DNA of 64,000 bases, from assembly GCF_051014685.1 (NCBI RefSeq), contig NW_027478877.1:310001-374000 (forward strand), given 5' to 3'. Each line of letters starts with the position of its first letter. Within the stretch, counting starts at the first letter, position 1. Source of the stretch: Ptiloglossa arizonensis (lineage: Eukaryota > Arthropoda > Insecta > Hymenoptera > Colletidae). Below are positions 50,001 through 63,163 of the stretch, piece after piece. The position numbers were made by a program, and so were the translations under genes. The notes under the pieces were generated by a model that ran no database searches, had not been told where the DNA came from, and saw nothing but the letters and a program-made list of their open reading frames with translations.

Positions 50001-51789
50001 TAGTTTTCCCCTAGGCCGTTCTAGTTATTCGTTTCGAGCATCAGAACTGCGAAAATTGGGAGTTTCTCAAGCGTTTCTTACCTCAAAACTGCCATATCTC
50101 GCGAACGGATTGACCAATCCGCAAAGTTTCTGTTGCATCTGAAAGTAGAAACTCGCCCCATTACAACGGTATGGGTAGTTTTCCCCTAGGCCGTTCTAGT
50201 TATTCGTTTCGAGCATCAGAACTAAGAAAAGTTGGAGTTTCTCAAGCGTTTCTTACCTCAAAACTGCCATATCTCGCGAACGGATTGACCAATCCGCAAA
50301 GTTTCTGTTGCATCTGAAAGTAGAAACTCGCCCCAATACAACGGTATGAGTAGTTTTCCCCTAGGAAGTTCTAGTTATTCGTTTCGAGCATCAGAACTGC
50401 GAAAATTGGGAGTTTCTCAAGCGTTTCTTACCTCAAAACTGCCATATCTCGCGAACGGATTGACCAATCCGCAAAATTTCTCTTGCATCTGGAAGTAGAA
50501 ACTCGCCCCATTACAACGGTATGAGTAGTTTTCCCCTAGGCCGTTCTAGTTATTCGTTTCGAGCATCAGAACTACGAAGATTTGGAGTTTCTCAAGCGTT
50601 TCTTACCTCAAAACTGCCATATCTCGCGAACGGATTGACCAATCCGCAAAGTTTCTGTTGCATCTGAAAGTAGAAACTCGCCCCAATACAACGGTATGAG
50701 TAGTTTTCCCCTAGGAAGTTCTAGTTATTCGTTTCGAGCATCAGAACTGCGAAAATTGGGAGTTTCTCAAGCGTTTCTTACCTCAAAACTGCCATATCTC
50801 GCGAACGGATTGACCAATCCGCAAAGTTTCTGTTGCATCTGAAAGTAGAAACTCGCCCCATTACAACGGTATGAGTAGTTTTCCCCTAGGCCGTTCTAGT
50901 TATTCGTTTCGAGCATCAGAACTAAGAAAATTTGGAGTTTCTCAAGCGTTTCTTACCTCAAAACTGCCGTATCTCGCGAACGGATTGACCAATCCGCAAA
51001 ATTTCTCTTGCATCTGGAAGTAGAAACTCGCCCCATTACAACGGTATGAGTAGTTTTCCCCTAGGCCGTTCTAGTTATTCGTTTCGAGCATCAGAACTAC
51101 GAAGATTTGGAGTTTCTCAAGCGTTTCTTACCTCAAAACTGCCATATCTCGCGAACGGATTGACCAATCCGCAAAGTTTCTGTTGCATCTGAAAGTAGAA
51201 ACTCGCCCCAATACAACGGTATGAGTAGTTTTCCCCTAGGCCGTTCTAGTTATTCGTTTCGAGCATCAGAACTACGAAGATTTGGAGTTTCTCAAGCGTT
51301 TCTTACATCAAAACTGCCATATCTCGCGAACGGATTGACCAATCCGCAAAGTTTCTGTTGCATCTGAAAGTAGAAACTCGCCCCAATACAACGGTATGAG
51401 TAGTTTTCCCCTAGGCCGTTCTAGTTATTCGTTTCGACCATCAGAACTGCGAAAATTTGAAGTTTCTCAAGCGTTTCTTACCTCAAAACTGCCATATCTC
51501 GCGAACGGATTGACCAATCCGCAAAGTTTCTGTTGCATCTGAAAGTAGAAACTCGCCCCATTACAACGGTATGAGTAGTTTTCCCCTAGGCCGTTCTAGT
51601 TATTCGTTTCGAGCATCAGAACTAAGAAAATTTGGAGTTTCTCAAGCGTTTCTTACCTCAAAACTGCCATATCTCGCGAACGGATTGACCAATCCGCAAA
51701 GTTTCTGTTGCATCTGAAAGTAGAAACTCGCCCCAATACAACGGTATGAGTAGTTTTCCCCTAGGCCTTTCTAGTTATTCGTTTCGAGC

Positions 51790-51963
51790 ATCAGAAATGC
51801 GAAAATTGGGAGTTTCTCAAGCGTTTCTTACCTCAAAACTGCCATATCTCGCGACGGATTGACCAATCCGCAAAGTTTCTGTTGCATCTGAAAGAAGAAA
51901 CTCGCCCCATTACAACGGTACGAGTAGTTTTCCCCTAGGCCGTTCTAGTTATTCGTTTCGAGC
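51790..51963. repeat. 174-bp M monomer, one A lost
   Basis: GCGAACGG is GCGACGG at 51851-51857, inside what is normally the NruI-flanking segment. The same unit has AAGAAGAA for AAGTAGAA near 51894 and a TACGAG junction. This is the last length change; the following units to the window end are all 175 bp. Confidence 0.95.
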
Positions 51964-52138
51964 ATCAGAACTGCGAAAATTGGGAGTTTCTCAAGCGTTT
52001 CTTACCTCAAAACTGCCATATCTCGCGAACGGATTGACCAATCCGCAAAGTTTCTGTTGCATCTGAAAGTAGAAACTCGCCCCATTACAACGGTATGAGT
52101 AGTTTTCCCCTAGGCCGTTCTAGTTATTCGTTTCGAGC

Positions 52139-54238
52139 ATCAGAACTAAGAAAATTTGGAGTTTCTCAAGCGTTTCTTACCTCAAAACTGCCATATCTCG
52201 CGAACGGATTGACCAATCCGCAAAATTTCTCTTGCATCTGGAAGTAGAAACTCGCCCCATTACAACGGTATGAGTAGTTTTCCCCTAGGCCGTTCTAGTT
52301 ATTCGTTTCGAGCATCAGAACTACGAAGATTTGGAGTTTCTCAAGCGTTTCTTACCTCAAAACTGCCATATCTCGCGAACGGATTGACCAATCCGCAAAG
52401 TTTCTGTTGCATCTGAAAGTAGAAACTCGCCCCAATACAACGGTATGAGTAGTTTTCCCCTAGGCCGTTCTAGTTATTCGTTTCGAGCATCAGAACTGCG
52501 AAAATTGGGAGTTTCTCAAGCGTTTCTTACCTCAAAACTGCCATATCTCGCGAACGGATTGACCAATCCGCAAAGTTTCTGTTGCATCTGAAAGTAGAAA
52601 CTCGCCCCATTACAACGGTATGAGTAGTTTTCCCCTAGGCCGTTCTAGTTATTCGTTTCGAGCATCAGAACTAAGAAAATTTGGAGTTTCTCAAGCGTTT
52701 CTTACCTCAAAACTGCCATATCTCGCGAACGGATTGACCAATCCGCAAAATTTCTCTTGCATCTGGAAGTAGAAACTCGCCCCATTACAACGGTATGAGT
52801 AGTTTTCCCCTAGGCCGTTCTAGTTATTCGTTTCGAGCATCAGAACTACGAAGATTTGGAGTTTCTCAAGCGTTTCTTACCTCAAAACTGCCATATCTCG
52901 CGAACGGATTGACCAATCCGCAAAGTTTCTGTTGCATCTGAAAGTAGAAACTCGCCCCAATACAACGGTATGAGTAGTTTTCCCCTAGGCCGTTCTAGTT
53001 ATTCGTTTCGAGCATCAGAACTGCGAAAATTGGGAGTTTCTCAAGCGTTTCTTACCTCAAAACTGCCATATCTCGCGAACGGATTGACCAATCCGCAAAG
53101 TTTCTGTTGCATCTGAAAGTAGAAACTCGCCCCATTACAACGGTATGAGTAGTTTTCCCCTAGGCCGTTCTAGTTATTCGTTTCGAGCATCAGAACTGCG
53201 AAAATTTGGAGTTTCTCAAGCGTTTCTTACCTCAAAACTGCCATATCTCGCGAACGGATTGACCAATCCGCAAAGTTTCTGTTGCATCTGAAAGTAGAAA
53301 CTCGCCCCAATACAACGGTATGAGTAGTTTTCCCCTAGGAAGTTCTAGTTATTCGTTTCGAGCATCAGAACTGCGAAAATTGGGAGTTTCTCAAGCGTTT
53401 CTTACCTCAAAACTGCCATATCTCGCGAACGGATTGACCAATCCGCAAAATTTCTCTTGCATCTGGAAGTAGAAACTCGCCCCATTACAACGGTATGAGT
53501 AGTTTTCCCCTAGGCCGTTCTAGTTATTCGTTTCGAGCATCAGAACTACGAAGATTTGGAGTTTCTCAAGCGTTTCTTACCTCAAAACTGCCATATCTCG
53601 CGAACGGATTGACCAATCCGCAAAGTTTCTGTTGCATCTGAAAGTAGAAACTCGCCCCAATACAACGGTATGAGTAGTTTTCCCCTAGGCCGTTCTAGTT
53701 ATTCGTTTCGAGCATCAGAACTGCGAAAATTGGGAGTTTCTCAAGCGTTTCTTACCTCAAAACTGCCATATCTCGCGAACGGATTGACCAATCCGCAAAG
53801 TTTCTGTTGCATCTGAAAGTAGAAACTCGCCCCATTACAACGGTATGAGTAGTTTTCCCCTAGGCCGTTCTAGTTATTCGTTTCGAGCATCAGAACTGCG
53901 AAAATTTGGAGTTTCTCAAGCGTTTCTTACCTCAAAACTGCCATATCTCGCGAACGGATTGACCAATCCGCAAAGTTTCTGTTGCATCTGAAAGTAGAAA
54001 CTCGCCCCAATACAACGGTATGAGTAGTTTTCCCCTAGGAAGTTCTAGTTATTCGTTTCGAGCATCAGAACTGCGAAAATTGGGAGTTTCTCAAGCGTTT
54101 CTTACCTCAAAACTGCCATATCTCGCGAACGGATTGACCAATCCGCAAAGTTTCCGTTGCATCTGAAAGTAGAAACTCGCCCCATTACAACGGTACGAGT
54201 AGTTTTCCCCTAGGCCGTTCTAGTTATTCGTTTCGAGC
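52139..54238. repeat. 12-monomer segment, copy 1 of a pair 4,725 bp apart
   Basis: Units m298-m309 match m325-m336 (56864-58963), 27 monomers apart. Both end in Gt with CCTAGGAAGTTC after it and then Gg with the rare TTTCCGTTG and a TACGAG junction. After that, copy 1 continues with a haplotype R unit and copy 2 with an R carrying GTTTGTT and tail k, so the right breakpoint is sharp. Confidence 0.85.
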
Positions 54239-55638
54239 ATCAGAACTAAGAAAATTTGGAGTTTCTCAAGCGTTTCTTACCTCAAAACTGCCATATCTCG
54301 CGAACGGATTGACCAATCCGCAAAATTTCTCTTGCATCTGGAAGTAGAAACTCGCCCCATTACAACGGTATGAGTAGTTTTCCCCTAGGCCGTTCTAGTT
54401 ATTCGTTTCGAGCATCAGAACTGCGAAAATTGGGAGTTTCTCAAGCGTTTCTTACCTCAAAACTGCCATATCTCGCGAACGGATTGACCAATCCGCAAAG
54501 TTTCTGTTGCATCTGAAAGTAGAAACTCGCCCCAATACAACGGTATGGGTAGTTTTCCCCTAGGAAGTTCTAGTTATTCGTTTCGAGCATCAGAACGGCG
54601 AAAATTGGGAGTTTCTCAAGCGTTTCTTACCTCAAAACTGCCATATCTCGCGAACGGATTGACCAATCCGCAAAGTTTCTGTTGCATCTGAAAGTAGAAA
54701 CTCGCCCCATTACAACGGTATGAGTAGTTTTCCCCTAGGCCGTTCTAGTTATTCGTTTCGAGCATCAGAACTAAGAAAATTTGGAGTTTCTCAAGCGTTT
54801 CTTACCTCAAAACTGCCATATCTCGCGAACGGATTGACCAAACCGCAAAGTTTCTGTTGCATCTGAAAGTAGAAACTCGCCCCATTACAACGGTATGAGT
54901 AGTTTTCCCCTAGGCCGTTCTAGTTATTCGTTTCGAGCATCAGAACTAAGAAAATTTGGAGTTTCTCAAGCGTTTCTTACCTCAAAACTGCCATATCTCG
55001 CGAACGGATTGACCAATCCGCAAAATTTCTCTTGCATCTGGAAGTAGAAACTCGCCCCATTACAACGGTATGAGTAGTTTTCCCCTAGGCCGTTCTAGTT
55101 ATTCGTTTCGAGCATCAGAACTACGAAGATTTGGAGTTTCTCAAGCGTTTCTTACCTCAAAACTGCCATATCTCGCGAACGGATTGACCAATCCGCAAAA
55201 TTTCTCTTGCATCTGGAAGTAGAAACTCGCCCCATTACAACGGTATGAGTAGTTTTCCCCTAGGCCGTTCTAGTTATTCGTTTCGAGCATCAGAACTACG
55301 AAGATTTGGAGTTTCTCAAGCGTTTCTTACCTCAAAACTGCCATATCTCGCGAACGGATTGACCAATCCGCAAAGTTTCTGTTGCATCTGAAAGTAGAAA
55401 CTCGCCCCAATACAACGGTATGAGTAGTTTTCCCCTAGGCCGTTCTAGTTATTCGTTTCGAGCATCAGAACTGCGAAAATTGGGAGTTTCTCAAGCGTTT
55501 CTTACCTCAAAACTGCCATATCTCGCGAACGGATTGACCAATCCGCAAAGTTTCTGTTGCATCTGAAAGTAGAAACTCGCCCCATTACAACGGTATGAGT
55601 AGTTTTCCCCTAGGAAGTTCTAGTTATTCGTTTCGAGC
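54239..55638. repeat. 8-monomer segment, copy 1 of a pair 5,425 bp apart
   Basis: Units m310-m317 match m341-m348 (59664-61063), 31 monomers apart: haplotype R, Gg (q, TATGGGTAG, AAGTTC), Z, R with ACCAAACCG, haplotype R, haplotype Q, Q (q), Gg (AAGTTC). It contains one full copy of the 6-mer HOR at 54589-55638, separate from the tandem run near the right end. Confidence 0.85.
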
Positions 55639-56863
55639 ATCAGAACGGCGAAAATTGGGAGTTTCTCAAGCGTTTCTTACCTCAAAACTGCCATATCTCG
55701 CGAACGGATTGACCAATCCGCAAAGTTTCTGTTGCATCTGAAAGTAGAAACTCGCCCCATTACAACGGTATGAGTAGTTTTCCCCTAGGCCGTTCTAGTT
55801 ATTCGTTTCGAGCATCAGAACTAAGAAAATTTGGAGTTTCTCAAGCGTTTCTTACCTCAAAACTGCCATATCTCGCGAACGGATTGACCAATCCGCAAAA
55901 TTTCTCTTGCATCTGGAAGTAGAAACTCGCCCCATTACAACGGTATGAGTAGTTTTCCCCTAGGCCGTTCTAGTTATTCGTTTCGAGCATCAGAACTACG
56001 AAGATTTGGAGTTTCTCAAGCGTTTCTTACCTCAAAACTGCCATATCTCGCGAACGGATTGACCAATCCGCAAAGTTTCTGTTGCATCTGAAAGTAGAAA
56101 CTCGCCCCAATACAACGGTATGAGTAGTTTTCCCCTAGGCCGTTCTAGTTATTCGTTTCGAGCATCAGAACTGCGAAAATTGGGAGTTTCTCAAGCGTTT
56201 CTTACCTCAAAACTGCCATATCTCGCGAACGGATTGACCAATCCGCAAAGTTTCTGTTGCATCTGAAAGTAGAAACTCGCCCCATTACAACGGTATGAGT
56301 AGTTTTCCCCTAGGCCGTTCTAGTTATTCGTTTCGAGCATCAGAACTGCGAAAATTTGGAGTTTCTCAAGCGTTTCTTACCTCAAAACTGCCATATCTCG
56401 CGAACGGATTGACCAATCCGCAAAGTTTCTGTTGCATCTGAAAGTAGAAACTCGCCCCAATACAACGGTATGGGTAGTTTTCCCCTAGGAAGTTCTAGTT
56501 ATTCGTTTCGAGCATCAGAACTGCGAAAATTGGGAGTTTCTCAAGCGTTTCTTACCTCAAAACTGCCATATCTCGCGAACGGATTGACCAATCCGCAAAG
56601 TTTCTGTTGCATCTGAAAGTAGAAACTCGCCCCAATACAACGGTATGGGTAGTTTTCCCCTAGGAAGTTCTAGTTATTCGTTTCGAGCATCAGAACGGCG
56701 AAAATTGGGAGTTTCTCAAGCGTTTCTTACCTCAAAACTGCCATATCTCGCGAACGGATTGACCAATCCGCAAAGTTTCTGTTGCATCTGAAAGTAGAAA
56801 CTCGCCCCATTACAACGGTATGAGTAGTTTTCCCCTAGGCCGTTCTAGTTATTCGTTTCGAGC

Positions 56864-58963
56864 ATCAGAACTAAGAAAATTTGGAGTTTCTCAAGCGTTT
56901 CTTACCTCAAAACTGCCATATCTCGCGAACGGATTGACCAATCCGCAAAATTTCTCTTGCATCTGGAAGTAGAAACTCGCCCCATTACAACGGTATGAGT
57001 AGTTTTCCCCTAGGCCGTTCTAGTTATTCGTTTCGAGCATCAGAACTACGAAGATTTGGAGTTTCTCAAGCGTTTCTTACCTCAAAACTGCCATATCTCG
57101 CGAACGGATTGACCAATCCGCAAAGTTTCTGTTGCATCTGAAAGTAGAAACTCGCCCCAATACAACGGTATGAGTAGTTTTCCCCTAGGCCGTTCTAGTT
57201 ATTCGTTTCGAGCATCAGAACTGCGAAAATTGGGAGTTTCTCAAGCGTTTCTTACCTCAAAACTGCCATATCTCGCGAACGGATTGACCAATCCGCAAAG
57301 TTTCTGTTGCATCTGAAAGTAGAAACTCGCCCCATTACAACGGTATGAGTAGTTTTCCCCTAGGCCGTTCTAGTTATTCGTTTCGAGCATCAGAACTAAG
57401 AAAATTTGGAGTTTCTCAAGCGTTTCTTACCTCAAAACTGCCATATCTCGCGAACGGATTGACCAATCCGCAAAATTTCTCTTGCATCTGGAAGTAGAAA
57501 CTCGCCCCATTACAACGGTATGAGTAGTTTTCCCCTAGGCCGTTCTAGTTATTCGTTTCGAGCATCAGAACTACGAAGATTTGGAGTTTCTCAAGCGTTT
57601 CTTACCTCAAAACTGCCATATCTCGCGAACGGATTGACCAATCCGCAAAGTTTCTGTTGCATCTGAAAGTAGAAACTCGCCCCAATACAACGGTATGAGT
57701 AGTTTTCCCCTAGGCCGTTCTAGTTATTCGTTTCGAGCATCAGAACTGCGAAAATTGGGAGTTTCTCAAGCGTTTCTTACCTCAAAACTGCCATATCTCG
57801 CGAACGGATTGACCAATCCGCAAAGTTTCTGTTGCATCTGAAAGTAGAAACTCGCCCCATTACAACGGTATGAGTAGTTTTCCCCTAGGCCGTTCTAGTT
57901 ATTCGTTTCGAGCATCAGAACTGCGAAAATTTGGAGTTTCTCAAGCGTTTCTTACCTCAAAACTGCCATATCTCGCGAACGGATTGACCAATCCGCAAAG
58001 TTTCTGTTGCATCTGAAAGTAGAAACTCGCCCCAATACAACGGTATGAGTAGTTTTCCCCTAGGAAGTTCTAGTTATTCGTTTCGAGCATCAGAACTGCG
58101 AAAATTGGGAGTTTCTCAAGCGTTTCTTACCTCAAAACTGCCATATCTCGCGAACGGATTGACCAATCCGCAAAATTTCTCTTGCATCTGGAAGTAGAAA
58201 CTCGCCCCATTACAACGGTATGAGTAGTTTTCCCCTAGGCCGTTCTAGTTATTCGTTTCGAGCATCAGAACTACGAAGATTTGGAGTTTCTCAAGCGTTT
58301 CTTACCTCAAAACTGCCATATCTCGCGAACGGATTGACCAATCCGCAAAGTTTCTGTTGCATCTGAAAGTAGAAACTCGCCCCAATACAACGGTATGAGT
58401 AGTTTTCCCCTAGGCCGTTCTAGTTATTCGTTTCGAGCATCAGAACTGCGAAAATTGGGAGTTTCTCAAGCGTTTCTTACCTCAAAACTGCCATATCTTG
58501 CGAACGGATTGACCAATCCGCAAAGTTTCTGTTGCATCTGAAAGTAGAAACTCGCCCCATTACAACGGTATGAGTAGTTTTCCCCTAGGCCGTTCTAGTT
58601 ATTCGTTTCGAGCATCAGAACTGCGAAAATTTGGAGTTTCTCAAGCGTTTCTTACCTCAAAACTGCCATATCTCGCGAACGGATTGACCAATCCGCAAAG
58701 TTTCTGTTGCATCTGAAAGTAGAAACTCGCCCCAATACAACGGTATGAGTAGTTTTCCCCTAGGAAGTTCTAGTTATTCGTTTCGAGCATCAGAACTGCG
58801 AAAATTGGGAGTTTCTCAAGCGTTTCTTACCTCAAAACTGCCATATCTCGCGAACGGATTGACCAATCCGCAAAGTTTCCGTTGCATCTGAAAGTAGAAA
58901 CTCGCCCCATTACAACGGTACGAGTAGTTTTCCCCTAGGCCGTTCTAGTTATTCGTTTCGAGC
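56864..58963. repeat. 12-monomer segment, copy 2 of a pair 4,725 bp apart
   Basis: This is the partner of 52139-54238. The difference noticed here is TATCTTGCG near 58495 for TATCTCGCG. Otherwise the marker order is the same. Confidence 0.85.
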
Positions 58964-60013
58964 ATCAGAACTAAGAAAATTTGGAGTTTCTCAAGCGTTT
59001 GTTACCTCAAAACTGCCATATCTCGCGAACGGATTGACCAATCCGCAAAGTTTCTGTTGCATCTGAAAGTAGAAACTCGCCCCATTACAAAGGTATGAGT
59101 AGTTTTCCCCTAGGCCGTTCTAGTTATTCGTTTCGAGCATCAGAACTGCGAAAATTTGGAGTTTCTCAAGCGTTTCTTACATCAAAACTGCCATATCTCG
59201 CGAACGGATTGACCAATCCGCAAAGTTTCTGTTGCATCTGAAAGTAGAAACACGCCCCATTACAACGGTATGAGTAGTTTTCCCCTAGACCGTTCTAGTT
59301 ATTCGTTTCGAGCATCAGAACTAAGAAAATTTGGAGTTTCTCAAGCGTTTCTTACCTCAAAACTGCCATATCTCGCGAACGGATTGACCAATCCGCAAAG
59401 TTTCTGTTGCATCTGAAAGTAGAAACTCGCCCCATTACAACGGTACGAGTAGTTTTCCCCTAGGCCGTTCTAGTTATTCGTTTCGCGCATCAGAACTGCG
59501 AAAATTGGGAGTTTCTCAAGCGTTCCTTACCTCAAAACTGCCATATCTCGCGAACGGATTGACCAATCCGCAAAGTTTCTGTTGCATCTGAAAGTAGAAA
59601 CTCGCCCCATTACAACGGTATGAGTAGTTTTCCCCTAGGCCGTTCTAGTTATTCGTTTCGAGCATCAAAACTAAGAAAATTTGGAGTTTCTCAAGCGTTT
59701 CTTACCTCAAAACTGCCATATCTCGCGAACGGATTGACCAATCCGCAAAATTTCTCTTGCATCTGGAAGTAGAAACTCGCCCCATTACAACGGTATGAGT
59801 AGTTTTCCCCTAGGCCGTTCTAGTTATTCGTTTCGAGCATCAGAACTGCGAAAATTGGGAGTTTCTCAAGCGTTTCTTACCTCAAAACTGCCATATCTCG
59901 CGAACGGATTGACCAATCCGCAAAGTTTCTGTTGCATCTGAAAGTAGAAACTCGCCCCAATACAACGGTATGGGTAGTTTTCCCCTAGGAAGTTCTAGTT
60001 ATTCGTTTCGAGC

Positions 60014-63000
60014 ATCAGAACGGCGAAAATTGGGAGTTTCTCAAGCGTTTCTTACCTCAAAACTGCCATATCTCGCGAACGGATTGACCAATCCGCAAAG
60101 TTTCTGTTGCATCTGAAAGTAGAAACTCGCCCCATTACAACGGTATGAGTAGTTTTCCCCTAGGCCGTTCTAGTTATTCGTTTCGAGCATCAGAACTAAG
60201 AAAATTTGGAGTTTCTCAAGCGTTTCTTACCTCAAAACTGCCATATCTCGCGAACGGATTGACCAAACCGCAAAGTTTCTGTTGCATCTGAAAGTAGAAA
60301 CTCGCCCCATTACAACGGTATGAGTAGTTTTCCCCTAGGCCGTTCTAGTTATTCGTTTCGAGCATCAGAACTAAGAAAATTTGGAGTTTCTCAAGCGTTT
60401 CTTACCTCAAAACTGCCATATCTCGCGAACGGATTGACCAATCCGCAAAATTTCTCTTGCATCTGGAAGTAGAAACTCGCCCCATTACAACGGTATGAGT
60501 AGTTTTCCCCTAGGCCGTTCTAGTTATTCGTTTCGAGCATCAGAACTACGAAGATTTGGAGTTTCTCAAGCGTTTCTTACCTCAAAACTGCCATATCTCG
60601 CGAACGGATTGACCAATCCGCAAAATTTCTCTTGCATCTGGAAGTAGAAACTCGCCCCATTACAACGGTATGAGTAGTTTTCCCCTAGGCCGTTCTAGTT
60701 ATTCGTTTCGAGCATCAGAACTACGAAGATTTGGAGTTTCTCAAGCGTTTCTTACCTCAAAACTGCCATATCTCGCGAACGGATTGACCAATCCGCAAAG
60801 TTTCTGTTGCATCTGAAAGTAGAAACTCGCCCCAATACAACGGTATGAGTAGTTTTCCCCTAGGCCGTTCTAGTTATTCGTTTCGAGCATCAGAACTGCG
60901 AAAATTGGGAGTTTCTCAAGCGTTTCTTACCTCAAAACTGCCATATCTCGCGAACGGATTGACCAATCCGCAAAGTTTCTGTTGCATCTGAAAGTAGAAA
61001 CTCGCCCCATTACAACGGTATGAGTAGTTTTCCCCTAGGAAGTTCTAGTTATTCGTTTCGAGCATCAGAACGGCGAAAATTGGGAGTTTCTCAAGCGTTT
61101 CTTACCTCAAAACTGCCATATCTCGCGAACGGATTGACCAATCCGCAAAGTTTCTGTTGCATCTGAAAGTAGAAACTCGCCCCATTACAACGGTATGAGT
61201 AGTTTTCCCCTAGGCCGTTCTAGTTATTCGTTTCGAGCATCAGAACTAAGAAAATTTGGAGTTTCTCAAGCGTTTCTTACCTCAAAACTGCCATATCTCG
61301 CGAACGGATTGACCAAACCGCAAAGTTTCTGTTGCATCTGAAAGTAGAAACTCGCCCCATTACAACGGTATGAGTAGTTTTCCCCTAGGCCGTTCTAGTT
61401 ATTCGTTTCGAGCATCAGAACTAAGAAAATTTGGAGTTTCTCAAGCGTTTCTTACCTCAAAACTGCCATATCTCGCGAACGGATTGACCAATCCGCAAAA
61501 TTTCTCTTGCATCTGGAAGTAGAAACTCGCCCCATTACAACGGTATGAGTAGTTTTCCCCTAGGCCGTTCTAGTTATTCGTTTCGAGCATCAGAACTACG
61601 AAGATTTGGAGTTTCTCAAGCGTTTCTTACCTCAAAACTGCCATATCTCGCGAACGGATTGACCAATCCGCAAAATTTCTCTTGCATCTGGAAGTAGAAA
61701 CTCGCCCCATTACAACGGTATGAGTAGTTTTCCCCTAGGCCGTTCTAGTTATTCGTTTCGAGCATCAGAACTACGAAGATTTGGAGTTTCTCAAGCGTTT
61801 CTTACCTCAAAACTGCCATATCTCGCGAACGGATTGACCAATCCGCAAAGTTTCTGTTGCATCTGAAAGTAGAAACTCGCCCCAATACAACGGTATGAGT
61901 AGTTTTCCCCTAGGCCGTTCTAGTTATTCGTTTCGAGCATCAGAACTGCGAAAATTGGGAGTTTCTCAAGCGTTTCTTACCTCAAAACTGCCATATCTCG
62001 CGAACGGATTGACCAATCCGCAAAGTTTCTGTTGCATCTGAAAGTAGAAACTCGCCCCATTACAACGGTATGAGTAGTTTTCCCCTAGGAAGTTCTAGTT
62101 ATTCGTTTCGAGCATCAGAACGGCGAAAATTGGGAGTTTCTCAAGCGTTTCTTACCTCAAAACTGCCATATCTCGCGAACGGATTGACCAATCCGCAAAG
62201 TTTCTGTTGCATCTGAAAGTAGAAACTCGCCCCATTACAACGGTATGAGTAGTTTTCCCCTAGGCCGTTCTAGTTATTCGTTTCGAGCATCAGAACTAAG
62301 AAAATTTGGAGTTTCTCAAGCGTTTCTTACCTCAAAACTGCCATATCTCGCGAACGGATTGACCAAACCGCAAAGTTTCTGTTGCATCTGAAAGTAGAAA
62401 CTCGCCCCATTACAACGGTATGAGTAGTTTTCCCCTAGGCCGTTCTAGTTATTCGTTTCGAGCATCAGAACTAAGAAAATTTGGAGTTTCTCAAGCGTTT
62501 CTTACCTCAAAACTGCCATATCTCGCGAACGGATTGACCAATCCGCAAAATTTCTCTTGCATCTGGAAGTAGAAACTCGCCCCATTACAACGGTATGAGT
62601 AGTTTTCCCCTAGGCCGTTCTAGTTATTCGTTTCGAGCATCAGAACTACGAAGATTTGGAGTTTCTCAAGCGTTTCTTACCTCAAAACTGCCATATCTCG
62701 CGAACGGATTGACCAATCCGCAAAATTTCTCTTGCATCTGGAAGTAGAAACTCGCCCCATTACAACGGTATGAGTAGTTTTCCCCTAGGCCGTTCTAGTT
62801 ATTCGTTTCGAGCATCAGAACTACGAAGATTTGGAGTTTCTCAAGCGTTTCTTACCTCAAAACTGCCATATCTCGCGAACGGATTGACCAATCCGCAAAG
62901 TTTCTGTTGCATCTGAAAGTAGAAACTCGCCCCAATACAACGGTATGAGTAGTTTTCCCCTAGGCCGTTCTAGTTATTCGTTTCGAGCATCAGAACTGCG

Positions 63001-63163
63001 AAAATTGGGAGTTTCTCAAGCGTTTCTTACCTCAAAACTGCCATATCTCGCGAACGGATTGACCAATCCGCAAAGTTTCTGTTGCATCTGAAAGTAGAAA
63101 CTCGCCCCATTACAACGGTATGAGTAGTTTTCCCCTAGGCCGTTCTAGTTATTCGTTTCGAGC
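60014..63163. repeat. 6-mer higher-order repeat, three tandem copies of 1,050 bp
   Basis: The copies are 60014-61063, 61064-62113 and 62114-63163. Each reads Z(c), R with ACCAAACCG, R with the CAAAATTTCTCTTGC haplotype, Q with the same haplotype and tail c, Q with tail q, Gg(c). The first two copies end in CCTAGGAAGTTC leading into the next Z. The third ends in CCTAGGCCGTTC and leads into Gt, the same order seen at 56164-56863. I noticed no other difference between copies. This is the cleanest short-period HOR in the window and probably a recent amplification. Confidence 0.92.

Larger units (their letters stand above)
41122..51963. repeat. Block E: Q-type subfamily with irregular order
   Basis: New markers dominate from here. 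They are Q heads (from 42172), q tails, TACGAG for TATGAG, GTTCCTT for GTTTCTT, and the haplotype CAAAATTTCTCTTGC with TCTGGAAG. The underlying order is a trimer Gg(c), R with the haplotype, Q with tail q, for example at 45140-45664. It is frequently broken by Gt and Gg units. Relic pairs of R with GTTTGTT and tail k followed by Gt with tail a sit at 41297 and 45840. K heads and d tails are absent. Unit order is less regular than in blocks C and F. Confidence 0.85.
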
